64,000 bases of DNA, taken from Miscanthus floridulus (taxonomy: Eukaryota > Streptophyta > Magnoliopsida > Poales > Poaceae). The position numbers and the translations under genes were made by a program. The notes beneath the pieces were generated by a model that was not told where the DNA came from, searched no databases, and saw only the letters and a list, made by a program, of their open reading frames with translations. Where the stretch lies: positions 70,762,448 to 70,826,447 of the forward strand of contig NC_089581.1 of the NCBI RefSeq assembly GCF_019320115.1. Reading direction: 5' to 3'. Positions 44,595 through 56,772 of the stretch are shown here, piece after piece. Numbering within the stretch: the stretch's first letter is position 1; each line of letters opens with the position of its first letter.

Positions 44595-45023
44595 TCCTTG
44601 CTAAGAAGGATGATCTAGGTGTACCCACGATCGAGTGTACCATTGGACAAAGAATCTTCCACAAGACCTTTTGTGATATTTGGCTTAGGTGTCAATATAA
44701 TGTCCATGGTAATGTATGAATATTTATTTGGTGACAAACCTTTGTTCCCTACATATATGCAATTACAGATGGCGGATCAATCAATCTAATTTTTGGAGGG
44801 AATAGCAAAAGATGTCATGGTAAGAATACATGATCACTATGCCCCTGCCGACTTCATGGTTCTAGACATGGGTGAAGAAGAAGATGATACAACCATCATC
44901 TTGGGAAGACCATTCCTCAACACCACCAATGTGATCATCTATGTCGGATCTAGACAAGTCCACTTCCAATTCCCTAGAGAAAAGGTACGCTATTATTTCA
45001 ATAGTTATACCACTTATGAATAG
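44595..45023 (+). pseudogene. second retropepsin-like domain of the Athila-like element
   Basis: VPTIECTIGQRIFHKTFCD (Asp of the active-site block near 44670), a short frame break, GVNIMSMVMYEYLFGDK, LQMADQSI, stop, FLEGIAKDVMVRIHDHYAPA, FMVLDMGEEEDDTTIILGRP, FLNTTNVIIYVG, ending at a TAG at 45021. It repeats the fold of 44084-44510 in diverged sequence (ADQS, V.(I)DF(M)VL, IIL(GR)PFL), so the element carries two protease-like domains in series. Confidence 0.72.
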
Positions 45024-46111
45024 CAAAAGAAGTCCTACTCTAGGAGGGGATGTCGATCATCCCAATGCCAAAAGAATCAATCTCAGAATGGATGGGAGGA
45101 AGATGAAGAACCTGTGAAAAATGAACCTACTCCGCCTAAGACCAGTCTACAAATGAAGCAGGTCTGGAAAGAAAAGGTGACATCATTTGAGTCACCATCA
45201 CTTAAGGTGCAATCATCATGGTCTCCATCTTCGAGACCGATAGAAGCACCAAAAGAATGAATAAGATAGGAGAAGAGTCCTGTCCGAAGGACTTAAAAAT
45301 CTAAACCCTCGCTGGAAGAAAACTTATAAAAACTCTAGAATAATGGTTGAGCAAAGAACTTGAGCCATAGTGGTTGACTAGATCATTCTATCTTTTAATT
45401 GCTCAAGACCCAAGTGAAAGCTAAGAAGCCCCATGGTTGAAGGTAATATGGGTAAGTTTGAAAGTCAGATCAGTTCATTCTAATCCAGAGGAGAATTCTT
45501 GTTTGAACACATGTGTACTTTTGAGGAGTGAAAACATTGAAGCAACTGCTAATCCATTTACTGAGTTTAGCTTTGCTAAGTGTTGGCGGTCACTAATGAC
45601 CAAATCCGACCACCAATTATAGTCCAAAATAGGAGAAATAAACATACTTTTGACACATATGCATGTACTATTGACCTAGTTCCACTTGTATTGGAGAAAA
45701 CATGTTTTGCATGTCACATATTTGAATACAAGTGGAAAATAAACAAAACTAAGCAAAAGGCGCAAAGAAGAAAGTGTAATACAGAAATGTGCAAAGGAAA
45801 TAAGAAGAGAAGCCCACCTACACATCTTACCGGGGTAGAACACCACCGAGGATGTGACCCTAGGCCCAGCCAGTAGCCCACTAGAGCAAGGCAGTGGCCA
45901 GTGGGGCTAGCCCTAGTTCGGCCGCACTAGAGGTGCGCCCGCACCACCAGCACTACCTTTTAGGCCCACACTTCTCCAACGGTTGCATGCCACCATGCAT
46001 AGGTGGTTCCCAGGTGTTTCCTAATTTATGAGTGCCAAACCATCATCACTCCACTATATAAAGAGAGCTAGAGCTCATTCTCAAAACACATAACATTTTG
46101 GAGATATCACC
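45024..46111 (+). other. 3' non-coding part of the Athila-like element
   Basis: No domain. 45840-46100 is GC-richer and has a TATA-like actatataaagag (~46053), resembling the U3 of an LTR, although it does not match 40933-42355 closely. The Tat element interrupts it after tcacc (46107-46111). Confidence 0.4.
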
Positions 46112-47595
46112 TGTCGGGGACCTAATACTGGGGTACCCCAGGAGGTGGAACCAATAACCATCGAACGTTAAAAACTTCTGGATGGACAAGGGCGCCGCTG
46201 CGTTCCTTGCCCAAATGACGGAAGTTTGGTTCTGTCTCGCCCGACGCCTTTGGGCTAGCCCCGCCTCGCCCAAGGGATAAACGCTAGTCTCCGACTCACT
46301 CGACGTCTTTGGGTCAGCCTCGCCTCGCCCGAGGGCTAAGGGCTGGCCTACGTTCCGCCCAACGCCTTTGGGATGGCTCCGCCTTGCCTGAGGGCTGAAG
46401 GCTAGTCTCCGCCTCACCCGACGCCTTCGGGACAGCTCCGCCTCGCACGAGGGTTGAGGGATACACTCCGCCTCACCCGACCCCCGAGGGGTGGGCTCAG
46501 TCACACCCAAGGGATAAGGACTAGACTCCGCCTCGCCCGACGACCGAGGATGAACCTCACCCCGTTCGATGTCCAAAGACTGGTTTCATCTTACCTGATA
46601 ACTTCTCTCCCGTTCCCTCATGATGATGGGTACAGAGCAAGACGAGACGTTCGAGTCAACCACAGCTTCAAGGACCATACCCTGCGCCCCGACAGGAAAG
46701 GTTCTGCCAGGGAACGACTGGACAGGTGCTTTAGACCCTTCCGGGCGCCGTAGAGCCCAAAAGGTATTGTAGGCGCATGCTCCTCGCCCTGTAGAGTTGT
46801 AGGCGCCGCCTTCAGCTCTAGGACACGGAACCCGATGAAGATATACGACAACCACTACACTCCAGAAAAGGATTTGTGATCTCCACGAATGATGGACATG
46901 CCGTCACCACGTTATGGACCCAAGGGAGCGGCGCTCGCTTCCCGACCCCTTGGGTCCACCAAATCAAAGGACCTTGCCCACAGCGCTACTCCAGACCCCG
47001 ACCCCGCGTCCCTCCGACAGAGACTCATAGGAGCCAAAAGGCATGCGGAGCAAGGCTGGGCAAGGTTCATAAGTCAAAACCACTGTACTACAGCCCATAC
47101 CCTGCGCAGGGCAGTATTCTGTAACCATCCTGACATTCTATAGGGGCATTGACAGTATTGTAGGTGCTTATCATCCTTTCACACCCATCAGAATGAGAAA
47201 CCAGGCTGGGTAGACGTGAGCCACAAGACTAGGTAGAGTACGCATCCTAAGCCCTCACCCTTGTAAAGCCAGCCCCTTCATCTATAAAAGGGATGCGCTT
47301 CCTTCAACAGAAAATGAGACCGAACGACACAAGACACACACACACAGTCAAGCTGCTACCAAGCTCTTGGCCTCCTTTTGACCCTTCCATCAGAGACTTG
47401 TGATCTATCCCTCTCTCGATCATTTGTATCCCCTACTACAAACCATTCATGGTGCTAATAACACAAGCAGCAACAAACTGGACATAGGGATATTTAGCCT
47501 GAACTAGTATAAATCTTGTGTCCTTTAGCGCACCATCCGAGCCTAACACGCATTATTATAAATTTACTTGCCGGTGCTTGTATGAAACACCGACA
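46112..47595 (+). repeat. 5' LTR of the Tat element
   Basis: TGTCGGGGACC at 46112 to ..caccgaca at 47595 (1484 bp). A TATA box (TATAAAAG) lies at 47283-47290. The preceding 5 bp, tcacc (46107-46111), would be the target-site copy. Confidence 0.88.
46225..46555 (+). repeat. ~60-bp tandem repeats in the Tat LTR U3
   Basis: Six units begin with variants of tctccgcctcacccgacgcc (starting near 46231, 46288, 46350, 46406, 46466 and 46525), each with a cctcgcccgagggctaaggg-like second half. GC-rich U3 repeats of this kind are usual in Tat LTRs. Confidence 0.8.
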
Positions 47596-47597
47596 GT

Positions 47598-47615
47598 TGG
47601 CACGCCAGGTAGGGG
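47598..47615 (+). promoter_or_regulatory. primer binding site of the Tat element
   Basis: TGGCACGCCAGGTAGGGG, two bases after the LTR end. It is the common primer site of grass Tat-type elements. Confidence 0.85.
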
Positions 47616-47642
47616 CCTTGCGTGTTCCAAATTAGGCCTTGG

Positions 47643-50453
47643 ATGGCCACCCACGCAATCAGCTAGGCCCCGGGCGCACATGTGCGTTTTGGTGACCTAG
47701 ATTTCATCGTCACACTAGGAGGAGAACTGGTGCTGACCCACACGGCCGCACAGTCTCTCCCTTCCATCAACCTCAGCCGTCTGAGGCTTGAGGACCTACG
47801 GGGCGACTCCCTTGGACCCTAGTTATCTAGGGAGCCCCCGCGTAGCATCACCCTGTTTCCGAAAGGCCCCGTACGAAGCGCCCCGACAGCGTTTCCATTC
47901 GGTCTCCGCAATGCCACGGCGACCACCGGCCACCTTCTGGCACTACGCATGGTTCAGCCACCTACGGACAGCGAGTTCATGGGGGTAATCGAACACGATC
48001 CGAAGACACTCTATGGGCTCCTCACGGAGGAACCAGAGTCGTCCTCTAGCTCTGACTCTAGTAGGGGGAGCCATCACCCTTCCTGAGAGTGCTTCATGGT
48101 GCGGACCCCCGAGGGGCATGTCGAGGATGTCTCCAGGGATGAGGCTACCCCATCTCGTTTGGGGATGGAGCAACTGAGAGCCCGCAAGTAGGAGATCGAT
48201 GAGGCCGAACAAGGGCTCGTCCAGGAGTATGTGGACATCAATCGCGAGATTGAACGTCGTGAAGGCGGTGGGCGCGCACGCACCATGGCCCGCACCATAC
48301 ACCAGAGGATCCTCACTAATTACGGGGGCCTTCCTCACTTCGCTCGGGCAAGCCAAAACATTGCCGCAGCGAAGGCCTTGCTGCACGGCCTTCTAGAGGC
48401 TGCAACGTCTGAGGATCGCCATGCCCGTTGAGAAATTCGCATGTTGCTCGAGCGTGCAGTGGCGCAGCAGGCGGAAAGCTCGTTGTCTTGATGACACGAA
48501 CCCGACACTAGCCAGTGCATGCCCTCAGTGCATCCGACCAAGGACGCATCTGTTTACCAAACACCGCCAGGCGGCAAGCAGCCCTCTGCCGTCCCGGTGC
48601 ATCAACGCCTCGGCCATGACCGCGACGTACGCAGCACCATCGACGCTCACAAATGCGCCCACGGCAACGATGGAGAGGCAGCACGCCACGGCTACCATCC
48701 CCGATGTGGCGGATGCTATGACAGCAACGAGGACCAAAGCCCGAGCCCTGGCCTGCCAGGCCCTCAGGCCTTTGGCCGACACATCCTCAATGCTACGTTC
48801 CCGCTAAGGTATCGACTGCCTACCAACATCCCTAAATATTCTGGGGAAACAAACCCCGGGCTTTGGCTCGAAGACTATCGGCTTGCATGTTAGGCCGGTG
48901 GTGCAAGTGATGATGATTTCATTATTCGCAATCTCCCACTATTCTTGGCCGATTTGGCACAAGCATGGTTGGAGCACCTACCGTCCAACGCCATTCAAAG
49001 TTGGGCGGATCTGACAAAGATCTTCGTGGGAAACTTCCAGGGCATGTACAAATGCCCTAGAAGCCCATGGGACCTCAAGAACTGCCGCCAGAAGGCCGAT
49101 GAAACCCTCCGCGAGTACATCTAGCGCTTCTCTCGGTAGTGCAACGAGCTCCCTAACGTTGCTGACGCCGACGTGATAGGAGCCTTCCTATCTAGGACAA
49201 CCTGCGAGTCTCTGGTACACAAGTTAGGGCGCAGGGGCCCGTGGACCACCAAGGAGCTCCTAGACATCGCCACCAGTCATGCCTCAGGAGAGGAGGCGGT
49301 CGGAGCCATCTTCGACCGTTCCGATGGCAAGGTGAGGCGGGACGAGGATGCCGACGAGGGCGCTTCCAACCATCCCGCCAAAAGAAAGAATAAGAAGCAA
49401 TGGCGCGACAACTCGCTCATGGCCGTAGCCAGTCGCAAGGGTGGCTGGAAGCCTGCGAAGGGCGTTCTGAACCAATTTGAGAAAATGCTCGAAGGGCCAT
49501 GCCTAAACCATGCCTTCCCGGCCAAGCATCTATACAAGGATTGCGGCCTCATGCGCAAATACTTGTCCGGGGGCCTCAATAAAGGGGAGCAGGGGAAGGA
49601 ACCTACCCCCACTATAGACGACGCAGAGGAGAAGGACGACGCCTTCCCAATACCGACTGGTGTGCTCATGATCTTCAGAGGATCAGTGGCCTACGACTCC
49701 AAGCGCCGTCAGAAGGTCACGCGCCGCGAGGTCTATATAGCCGGACCGGCCATATCTACTTTCCTTCGGTGGTCAGAATCCGCCATAACCTTCGACCGGA
49801 CCGACCATCCGGATGCCATCCCACACCTAGGAAGGTACCCGCTTGTTGTCGATCCGATCGTTGGCCCAAAGCGGCTCACAAAAGTACTGATGGACGAAGG
49901 CAGCGGCCTCAACATCATGTACGCCAAGACGCTCGACGAGATGGGAGTCGACCGAACCAACCTCTGCCCTGTCCGAGCACCTTTCCATGGCATCATGCTT
50001 GGTAGGTAGGCCATGCCACTAGGGAAGATCGATCTACCCGTCACTTTCGGGGATCAGTCCAATTACCGGACTGAGACCCCCACCTTCGATGTAGTGGGGT
50101 TCCTGGGAACTTTCCACGCCATCCTGGGACGACCATGCTACGCGAAGTTCATGGCCATCCCCAACTATATGTACCTCAAGCTAAAGATGCCGGGCCCCCG
50201 CGGGGTCATCACCATCAGCACCTCCTTCCGTCGTGCTTACAAGTGCGAAGTCGAATGCTGTGGCCATGCCACAACAGTCGTCGCCTCTGAAGAGCTCGCC
50301 ACCCTCAGGGAGGAGGTTGCCGAAAAAACGCCCGACACCGAGAAAACAATTGGGTCATTCAAACCAGCAGAGGGCACCAAGGAGGTCCTCGTGGACCCCA
50401 GTAGCTCCGAGGCTAAGAGGGTATGCATCGGTACTACGCTCTCCTCCGAATAG
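47643..50453 (+). pseudogene. Tat gag-pro, interrupted only by stop codons
   Basis: One reading frame runs from ATG 47643 (MATHAIS) to 50453 with twelve in-frame stops: 47661, 47820, 48084, 48189, 48429, 48489, 48492, 48891, 49122, 49137, 50007 and 50451. No frameshift occurs within it. The N-terminal half is low-complexity. The gag core starts near 48805 (LPTNIPKYSGETNPGLWLED, ~48814-48875; FLADLAQAWLEHLPSNAI; NCRQKADETLREYI). A retropepsin-like region follows at ~49840-50180 (VLMDEGSGLNIMYAKTLDE with the catalytic D-x-G/S block, and HAILGRPCYAKFMAIPNY). All stops are TAG or TGA where the family has Gln or Arg. The 1-bp shift into pol is just after 50453. Confidence 0.88.
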
Positions 50454-53400
50454 GAAAGCGCCGCTCGTTGACTTCCTCCGCAATAACAAAGACATCTTTG
50501 CGTGGAAACCCTTGGATATGCCAGGCATCCCAAGGGAAGTCGCTGAGCATACCTTAAAAATCCACCCAGGCTCCAAGCCGGTGAAGCAACGGCTACGCCG
50601 CTTCGACGAGGAAAAGCACAGGGCCATCGACGAAGAGATAGCAAAACTGTTGGCTGCTAGGTTCATCAAAGAAGTATACCACCCAGAGTGGCTAGCAAAT
50701 CCCGTTCTTATACGAAAGAAAAGCGGGAAATGGAGGATGTGTGTCGACTACATGGGCCTCAATAAGGCGTGCCCAAAGGACCCGTTTCCTCTGCCATGTA
50801 TTGACCAAATAGTTGATTCCACCTCAGGGTGCGAAACCCTCTGCTTCCTTGACGCATACTCCGGCTACCACCAGATTGCAATGAAAGAGTCCGACCAGCT
50901 CGCGACATCTTTTATCACCCCCTTTGGATCGTTCTGCTATGTTTCAATGCCGTTCGGACTGAAGAATGCTGGGGCAACTTACCAGCGCTGCATGCTCAAC
51001 TGCTTCGGCGACCTCATCAGGCGGACCATTGAGGCCTATGTCGACGACCTTGTCGCTGACCTTAAACAAACCTTTGCGAAACTCCGGGCTAACGGCATCA
51101 AACTCAATCTCGAAAAATGTGTTTTCAGGGTCCTGAGGGGCATGCTGCTCGGCTTCATTGTCTCCGAGCGCGGCATCGAAGCCAACCCAGAGAAGATATC
51201 AGCCATCACAAAGATGGGCCCGATCCAAAACATAAAGGGGGTTCAGCGGATCACAGGGTGCCTTGCCGCCCTCAGCCGATTCATTTCGTACCTCAGCGAA
51301 CGAGGACTCCCCCTTTATCGACTCTTGAAGAAATCTGACCGCTTTGAGTGGACAGCCGAGGCTCAGGAGGCGCTTGACATGGTTAAGCAATTTCTAACTA
51401 AACCTCTGGTCCTAGTTCCTCCATGCAATGGAGAATCCCTCCTACTGTATATATCAGCCACCATGCAAGTGGTCAGCTCCACCTTAGTGGTAGAGCGAGA
51501 GGAAGAGGGGCATGCCTTCAAGGTACATCGCCCTGTGTATTTTATTAGCGAGGTGCTATCCGACTCCAAAACCCGTTACTCCCAAATCCAGAAACTCCTC
51601 TACACTGTCCTCATCACCAAGAGAAAGCTACGCCACTACTTCGAGTCACACCCTGTGACAGTCGTGACGTCTTTCCCCCTTAGCGAGGTCGTCCATAGCC
51701 AGGATGCTACAGGAAGAACCGCAAAGTGGGTGCTCAAGCTATTGGATCAAGGCAGTACTTATGCCCCCCGAACAACAATCAAATCCTAGGTGCTGGCTGA
51801 CTTCATCATGGAGTGGACCGAGGTCCAGATGCCACCAGCAGTCGTCAATCAAGAGTACTAGACGATGTACTTCGATGGATCACTGATGAAGAAAGGCGTC
51901 GACGCGGGACTAGTCTTCGTATCTCCCCTCGGGGTTCTCATGAGGTACATGGTTCGGCTCCATTTTCCCTCATCAAAGAATATCGTAGAATACAAAGCGC
52001 TCATCAACGGCCTATGAATCGCCATCGAGTTGGGCATCCGACGTCTCGACGTCAGAGGTGACTCCCAGCTGGTCGTCAACTAGGCCATGAAGGAATCAAG
52101 CTGCCACGATGCCAAGATGGAGGCATACTGTCAAGAAGTTTGATGGCTGGAGGACAAATTTGATGGCCTCAAACTCAATCACATCCCAAGGCACCTCAAC
52201 GAAGCAGCCGACACACTTGTGAAAGTAGCATCCAGCCGAGAGCTAGTCCTAGTAGGTGTCTTTGCCAGCGATCAATGCAAACCCTTGGTATGCTATGCGG
52301 GGTCGGAACAAGCCCACGATGGCCCATCTAGCCCAACCCTAGGAGCCAATCCGCCAACTGCTCCGCCTGACCCTAAGGTTATGGAGCTTGAAGAGGACCC
52401 AGTAGCGGAGTCCGATCCTCCCGACGACTGGAGAATGCTTTACCTTGACTACCTCCTCTGCGACATACTACCAGCAGACAAGATGGAAGCCCGACGGCTC
52501 GCACATCGCGCCAAGTCCTCCATTCTTATAGAGGGCGAACTCTACAAACAGAGTCACATCGGGATCCTGCAGCTCTGTATCCCTGGCGAACAGGGAAAAC
52601 TCCTGCTAGGCGATATCCACAGTGGGGCTTGTGGTCATCATGCCATAGCAAGGACCTTGGTTGGGAATGCATTCCGACAAGGCTTCTACTGGCCCACCGT
52701 AGTAGCCGATGTCGAGCAAATTGTGCGCACCTGCGAAGGATGTCAGTACTATGCTCGGCAGACTCACCTCCCGGCCCAGGCGCTCTAGATGATCCCCATC
52801 ACATGGCCCTTCATGGTCTGGGGGCTCGACCTAGTTGGGCCACTCAAAAAGGCACTCGGGGGCTTCACCCACCTACTTGCCACCATAGACAAGTTTACAA
52901 AATGGATAGAAGCTCGACCGATCTCCACGATCAAATCCGAGCAAGCTGTGCTATTCTTCCTCGACATCATCCATCGCTTTGGAGTACCGAACTCCATCAT
53001 CACAGACAACGGCATATAGTTCACCGGTAGGAAATTCATTCAATTCTACGATGAACAACACATCCGGATCGATTGGGCAGCTGTCGCATACCCCCGGACG
53101 AATGGGTAGGTCGAGCGCGCAAACGGCATGCTCCTTCAAGGCCTTAAGCCCAGAATTTTCAACCGGTTGAACAAGTTCGGCGCTCGCTGGCTCGCTGAGC
53201 TTCCGGCCGTGCTCTGGAGCCTAAGGACAACTCCTAGCCAGGCCACTGGCTACACACCCTTCTTCATGGTCTACGATTCCGAGGCCATTCTCCCAACGGA
53301 CCTCGACTATGGAGCACCAAGAATCAGAGCATACGACGAATAGGGGGCCGAGGCATCTCACCAAGACACCATGGACCAGCTAGATGAAGCCCGCGACATC

Positions 53401-53664
53401 GCCCTCCTCCATTCGGCTAAGTACTAGCAGGCGTTGCGATGGTACCACAACCGACGGGTGCGGGGTCGAGCCTTCAACGTCGGGGACCTCATCCTCCGCC
53501 TTGTATAGAGCAACAAGGACCGCCACAAACTCTCCCCGCCCTAGGAAGGGCCCTATGTCATTGCAGAAGTACTTCGCCCGGGCGCCTACAAATTGAAAAC
53601 CATCAACGGCGAGGTCTTCGCCAACGCCTAGAACATTGAGCAGCTACGTCGTTTCTACCCTTAA
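50454..53664 (+). pseudogene. Tat pol (RT, RNase H, integrase), interrupted only by stop codons
   Basis: One frame to a genuine TAA at 53662-53664. Reverse transcriptase (~50580-51110): LLAARFIKEVYHPEWLANPV, MCVDYMGLNKACPKD, LDAYSGYHQI, MPFGLKNAGATYQR, AYVDDLV. RNase H-like sequence follows (FEWTAEAQEALDMVKQFL, ~51345; and MYFDGSLMKKGVDAG at ~51863, DVRGDSQLVVN at ~52050, the second RNase H common in Tat). Integrase: HHAIARTLVGNAFRQGFYWP and CEGCQ zinc motif (~52635-52750), catalytic Asp in VWGLDLVGP (~52820), Asp in SIITDNGI (~53000), Glu in VERANGML (~53115). Thirteen premature stops (51787, 51859, 52015, 52081, 52141, 52786, 53017, 53107, 53341, 53425, 53506, 53542, 53629) inactivate it. 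Confidence 0.92.
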
Positions 53665-56600
53665 ATAAACGCATACTCTTCCTTATCAGTTTTTGTCATT
53701 ACAAAACCTCGATCCTTAGTGACTTCTGACCCCTGCAAATTACGAGGGGTCAGACCTCACTCGGGGGCTGACATGAATGATACAAGTACGCTTGCAAAAA
53801 CTTCCTATGTTATATTTGCAAACATTCTCTAAATTTTCCATTCTTCTCATAAACAAGCCCTAAGGACTAAGATTTCGGGGAACAAATTCTGAGTACAACT
53901 GGTAGGACTGCGGGAGACCCATGCCCCAGCGGTTGCGACCTCTTTGCTCACCAGCGCGATTAGAATTATTTCACCTGCACTCCTAGTTTCTTACGACTTG
54001 AACCATGGGAAGGGTCGGAGGGCACAAAAACCTTTTTTACAGAAAGAGGAAGCTGAAAGGCCATTTGTCGTCACAAAAGATGAAAATTTGTTCATTTTTG
54101 CACAAATTCGCCACCTACAAAGTGATTTCATTACAAAAAGGACTAATATACTTGTAAATTCAGAGGACTGTTTACTTAGGGGCTCCCCCACAAATTTATT
54201 CAATTACAGTCTCTGCCTAGCTTTACTACAAGTACTGCTACGATCGCCGTGCCATGCTCTCCATTGGCAACGTCCGGGCATGTACACGGACCAGTTCGTC
54301 TACTACGGCCGCCGCACCATGCTCTCCATTGGCGATGTCCTACCACTTCGTGGGGTCCTCGAAGGCACCATCACCTGTAATGTTGAGCTCCACGTCGGCA
54401 ACTGCAGTGCCTCCGCCGGGGCGACCGGGGACTACGCCATTGGCGTCAGCCGCAACCCCGATAGCGACACCTCCGTCGGGGCATCCAGGGACTACGCCAT
54501 CGTCGTTAGCCGCAACCCTGACAACGGCGTCAGGGCAGGAAATGCCTCCCACCAAAGGAGGGACACAGCGAACGACGACAAAGTCGACGACGTACGGCGC
54601 CCTCCAGCGCTCCTTCCCCTTCGACAATAGCGACTCCTCAGCAAGGGTGGCTCGCACCATCTCATCTATGTTGGATGACCTCTGGCTTGACATCACACTC
54701 CAGATTCACGAGCGGATTTGTGAATTTTCTCTCCCCCTGGTATCACCCTCTCTTACTTAGGAACCGAGGCATTTGGTGGAAAGGAACGAGGAAAAGGGGT
54801 GGCGGCTCAGAGGTTGGCAAGGAGGTGGGACGAAAACTCTTCCCCCCCTATTTAAAGAAGGGGCTTAGCAGCTAAGGAAAGGCGAAAGGTTCAGCCGAAA
54901 AGATCTCTACCCTCCCTTATTCAATACAAATGCGAAATCAATGCTGATAGGAATCTGAGGTGACGCACTGGAAACGACGAGACGCGCTCTGATCGACGGG
55001 ACACCACCTGGTAAGCCAGAACGTCACTCGGGCATGGCCCACCACTAATGCGCCCCGGACGCAAGAACCAGGGCACATTCACCTATAGGCGACTCTCCGC
55101 TTCCCCAGGTAGGACCAGGGACGATCCAACAATGGAACCTCATCCGAGGGAAAGCCCAACGGCCCCCCTGGGTCAATCGGTCGGCCCAAGCAAAACAACG
55201 AACGACCAGCCATAAGATAAGCACCCTTGTTTATTTACTTTGAGTATTGAATTCTTTGCCGAGCTTTTGACCCCAGCAACGGCAGGGACATGAACATCAC
55301 TCGGGGGCTGCCAAGGGTGTCTACCAGTCTAGACATCCTCCTCACCCAACCCCTCCGTACGCTTGAAACCAAGGGCACGGAATACGGGCATAGAACTTTG
55401 AGTAAAACTAGACGAACTAGTAGACCCTACGCCCCGGTAGCTACGGTGTTTCTGTTCACCAGAATAATCATACTCAACGCCCCCCGCACCTGCAGCTTCG
55501 ACATCTGCCTTCTCAAGAAGGGTTCAGAGGGGTCCGCCTACAAAATCTCCCCCAAAGGAGAAGCTGTCAGGTCGCCCAAGTCAATCGAACGGCTCGGACC
55601 GCCACTGAGATACAAAAAAACAAAGAATAGCCATTCTTATGCAGGTTACTCCAACCTCGTCACAAACATCAGGGCCCAAACCCCACACGAACACATCTGG
55701 TAGGAGCTTTCCATCACTCATGCCGCCAAGGTAAACGTTACCGACCCCGCCTTCATTTCGATTAAATTATACATTCAAACATTACATATGCAAAACGTTG
55801 CATCCCAATGCTTCATGTCACGTCATGAAATGGCCATTGCCTCATTCAATATAGGTGGCAGCAGGCCAAGGTTCGAAGGCCGACCTATGAAGGGCTCGAG
55901 GCTGCCTCGTGCTAAACAAGAGCTAGGGAGAAATAACTGAGATGAGCCCCAGTGGCCTTGCCCGACCCCGCTCAGAAACGAATAGGGACGTCTCAACCTT
56001 TTCTCGTTCGATTCTAACCCCGAGCCAAACCCACAAAATCTCCATCAAGGAGAGGCCATCGGGCCACCGGAGCCTATCGAATGGCTCGAGCATCTGCCGG
56101 GAGGCGGGTTAAGAAGTTGTGGAGTGCCACCAGAGGGCTCTGCCGACCCCATCAGCAAATGATGGACCCTGATTCCACACGAACGTACCCGTTAGCGAGC
56201 TCATTGAGCGCGATACTCGAGCCATTGAGGCAAGTGTCGTTTACTCAGCCCCTCCAATTGCGAAAATCGAGGACGGGGTAACACGCAAATTATGGCCGAC
56301 CCCTATCAGACCCTGACAAGGCCCGGGGGCTCGAGCCGCTCAATACAAGGACACAGGTTCAAAGGCCCTCCCTTGCCGAGCCCATAGAGTCCCCATTTGG
56401 GGAATTCTATTGGAAGACAGGGCGGGGAATATTGCAACGCCATCCAAGGACTTCGCCGACCCTATCACAAAAACCATGGAATGGGATTCCATCTGAACGT
56501 TCCGGTCTCCAGTAACACCCGACCCTAGCAAATGTAGGGGGTCAGACCTTACTCGGGGGCTGGTTAAGGTACGGCTACCTCCCTTCCTTTATTTGAAACA

Positions 56601-56772
56601 ATCTCCTCACATCAAGACCAGCGGCAAGATTTGGGGGAACAGATTGGTAAGATCGCAAAAAACCAAACAAAACAAAATTATGAAGCAAAATCACGAAACT
56701 GCTTCTAGACTCGATAGTACCGAGACTTGTTCACATATTACATATAAGTTTTGTTCAAAATTATTCGACTGA
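53665..56772 (+). other. 3' spacer of the Tat element
   Basis: Between pol and the antisense gene. The phrase cagacctcactcgggggctg and close variants recurs at ~53748, ~55290 and ~56537, a repeat typical of Tat 3' regions. A second antisense frame (54696-54340, MMSSQRSSNIDEMVRATLAE onward) lies downstream of a TATA-like TTTAAATAG on the minus strand (~54850-54858); its GC-rich centre is open in several frames, so coding is uncertain. Otherwise no gene is supported. Confidence 0.5.

Larger units (their letters stand above)
40933..46111 (+). mobile_element. Athila-like Ty3/gypsy element, truncated, without reverse transcriptase
   Basis: The LTR-like non-coding block ~40933-42355 contains TATATATA at 41327-41334. 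It is followed by a primer-site-like tGGCTTCATCACTAGGGATG (~42362), comparable to the tRNA-Asp site TGGCGCCGTTGCCGGGGA of Athila elements. A gag and two retropepsin-like domains follow (42616-45023), then a kilobase of non-coding sequence. There is no reverse transcriptase, RNase H or integrase. The right end is cut at 46111 by the Tat element. The left boundary is approximate. Confidence 0.65.

Noticed and set aside
53944..54630. 228-codon plus ORF downstream of Tat pol as an env-like gene
   Set aside because: No signal peptide or membrane segment, and the GC-rich part is equally open on the minus strand.
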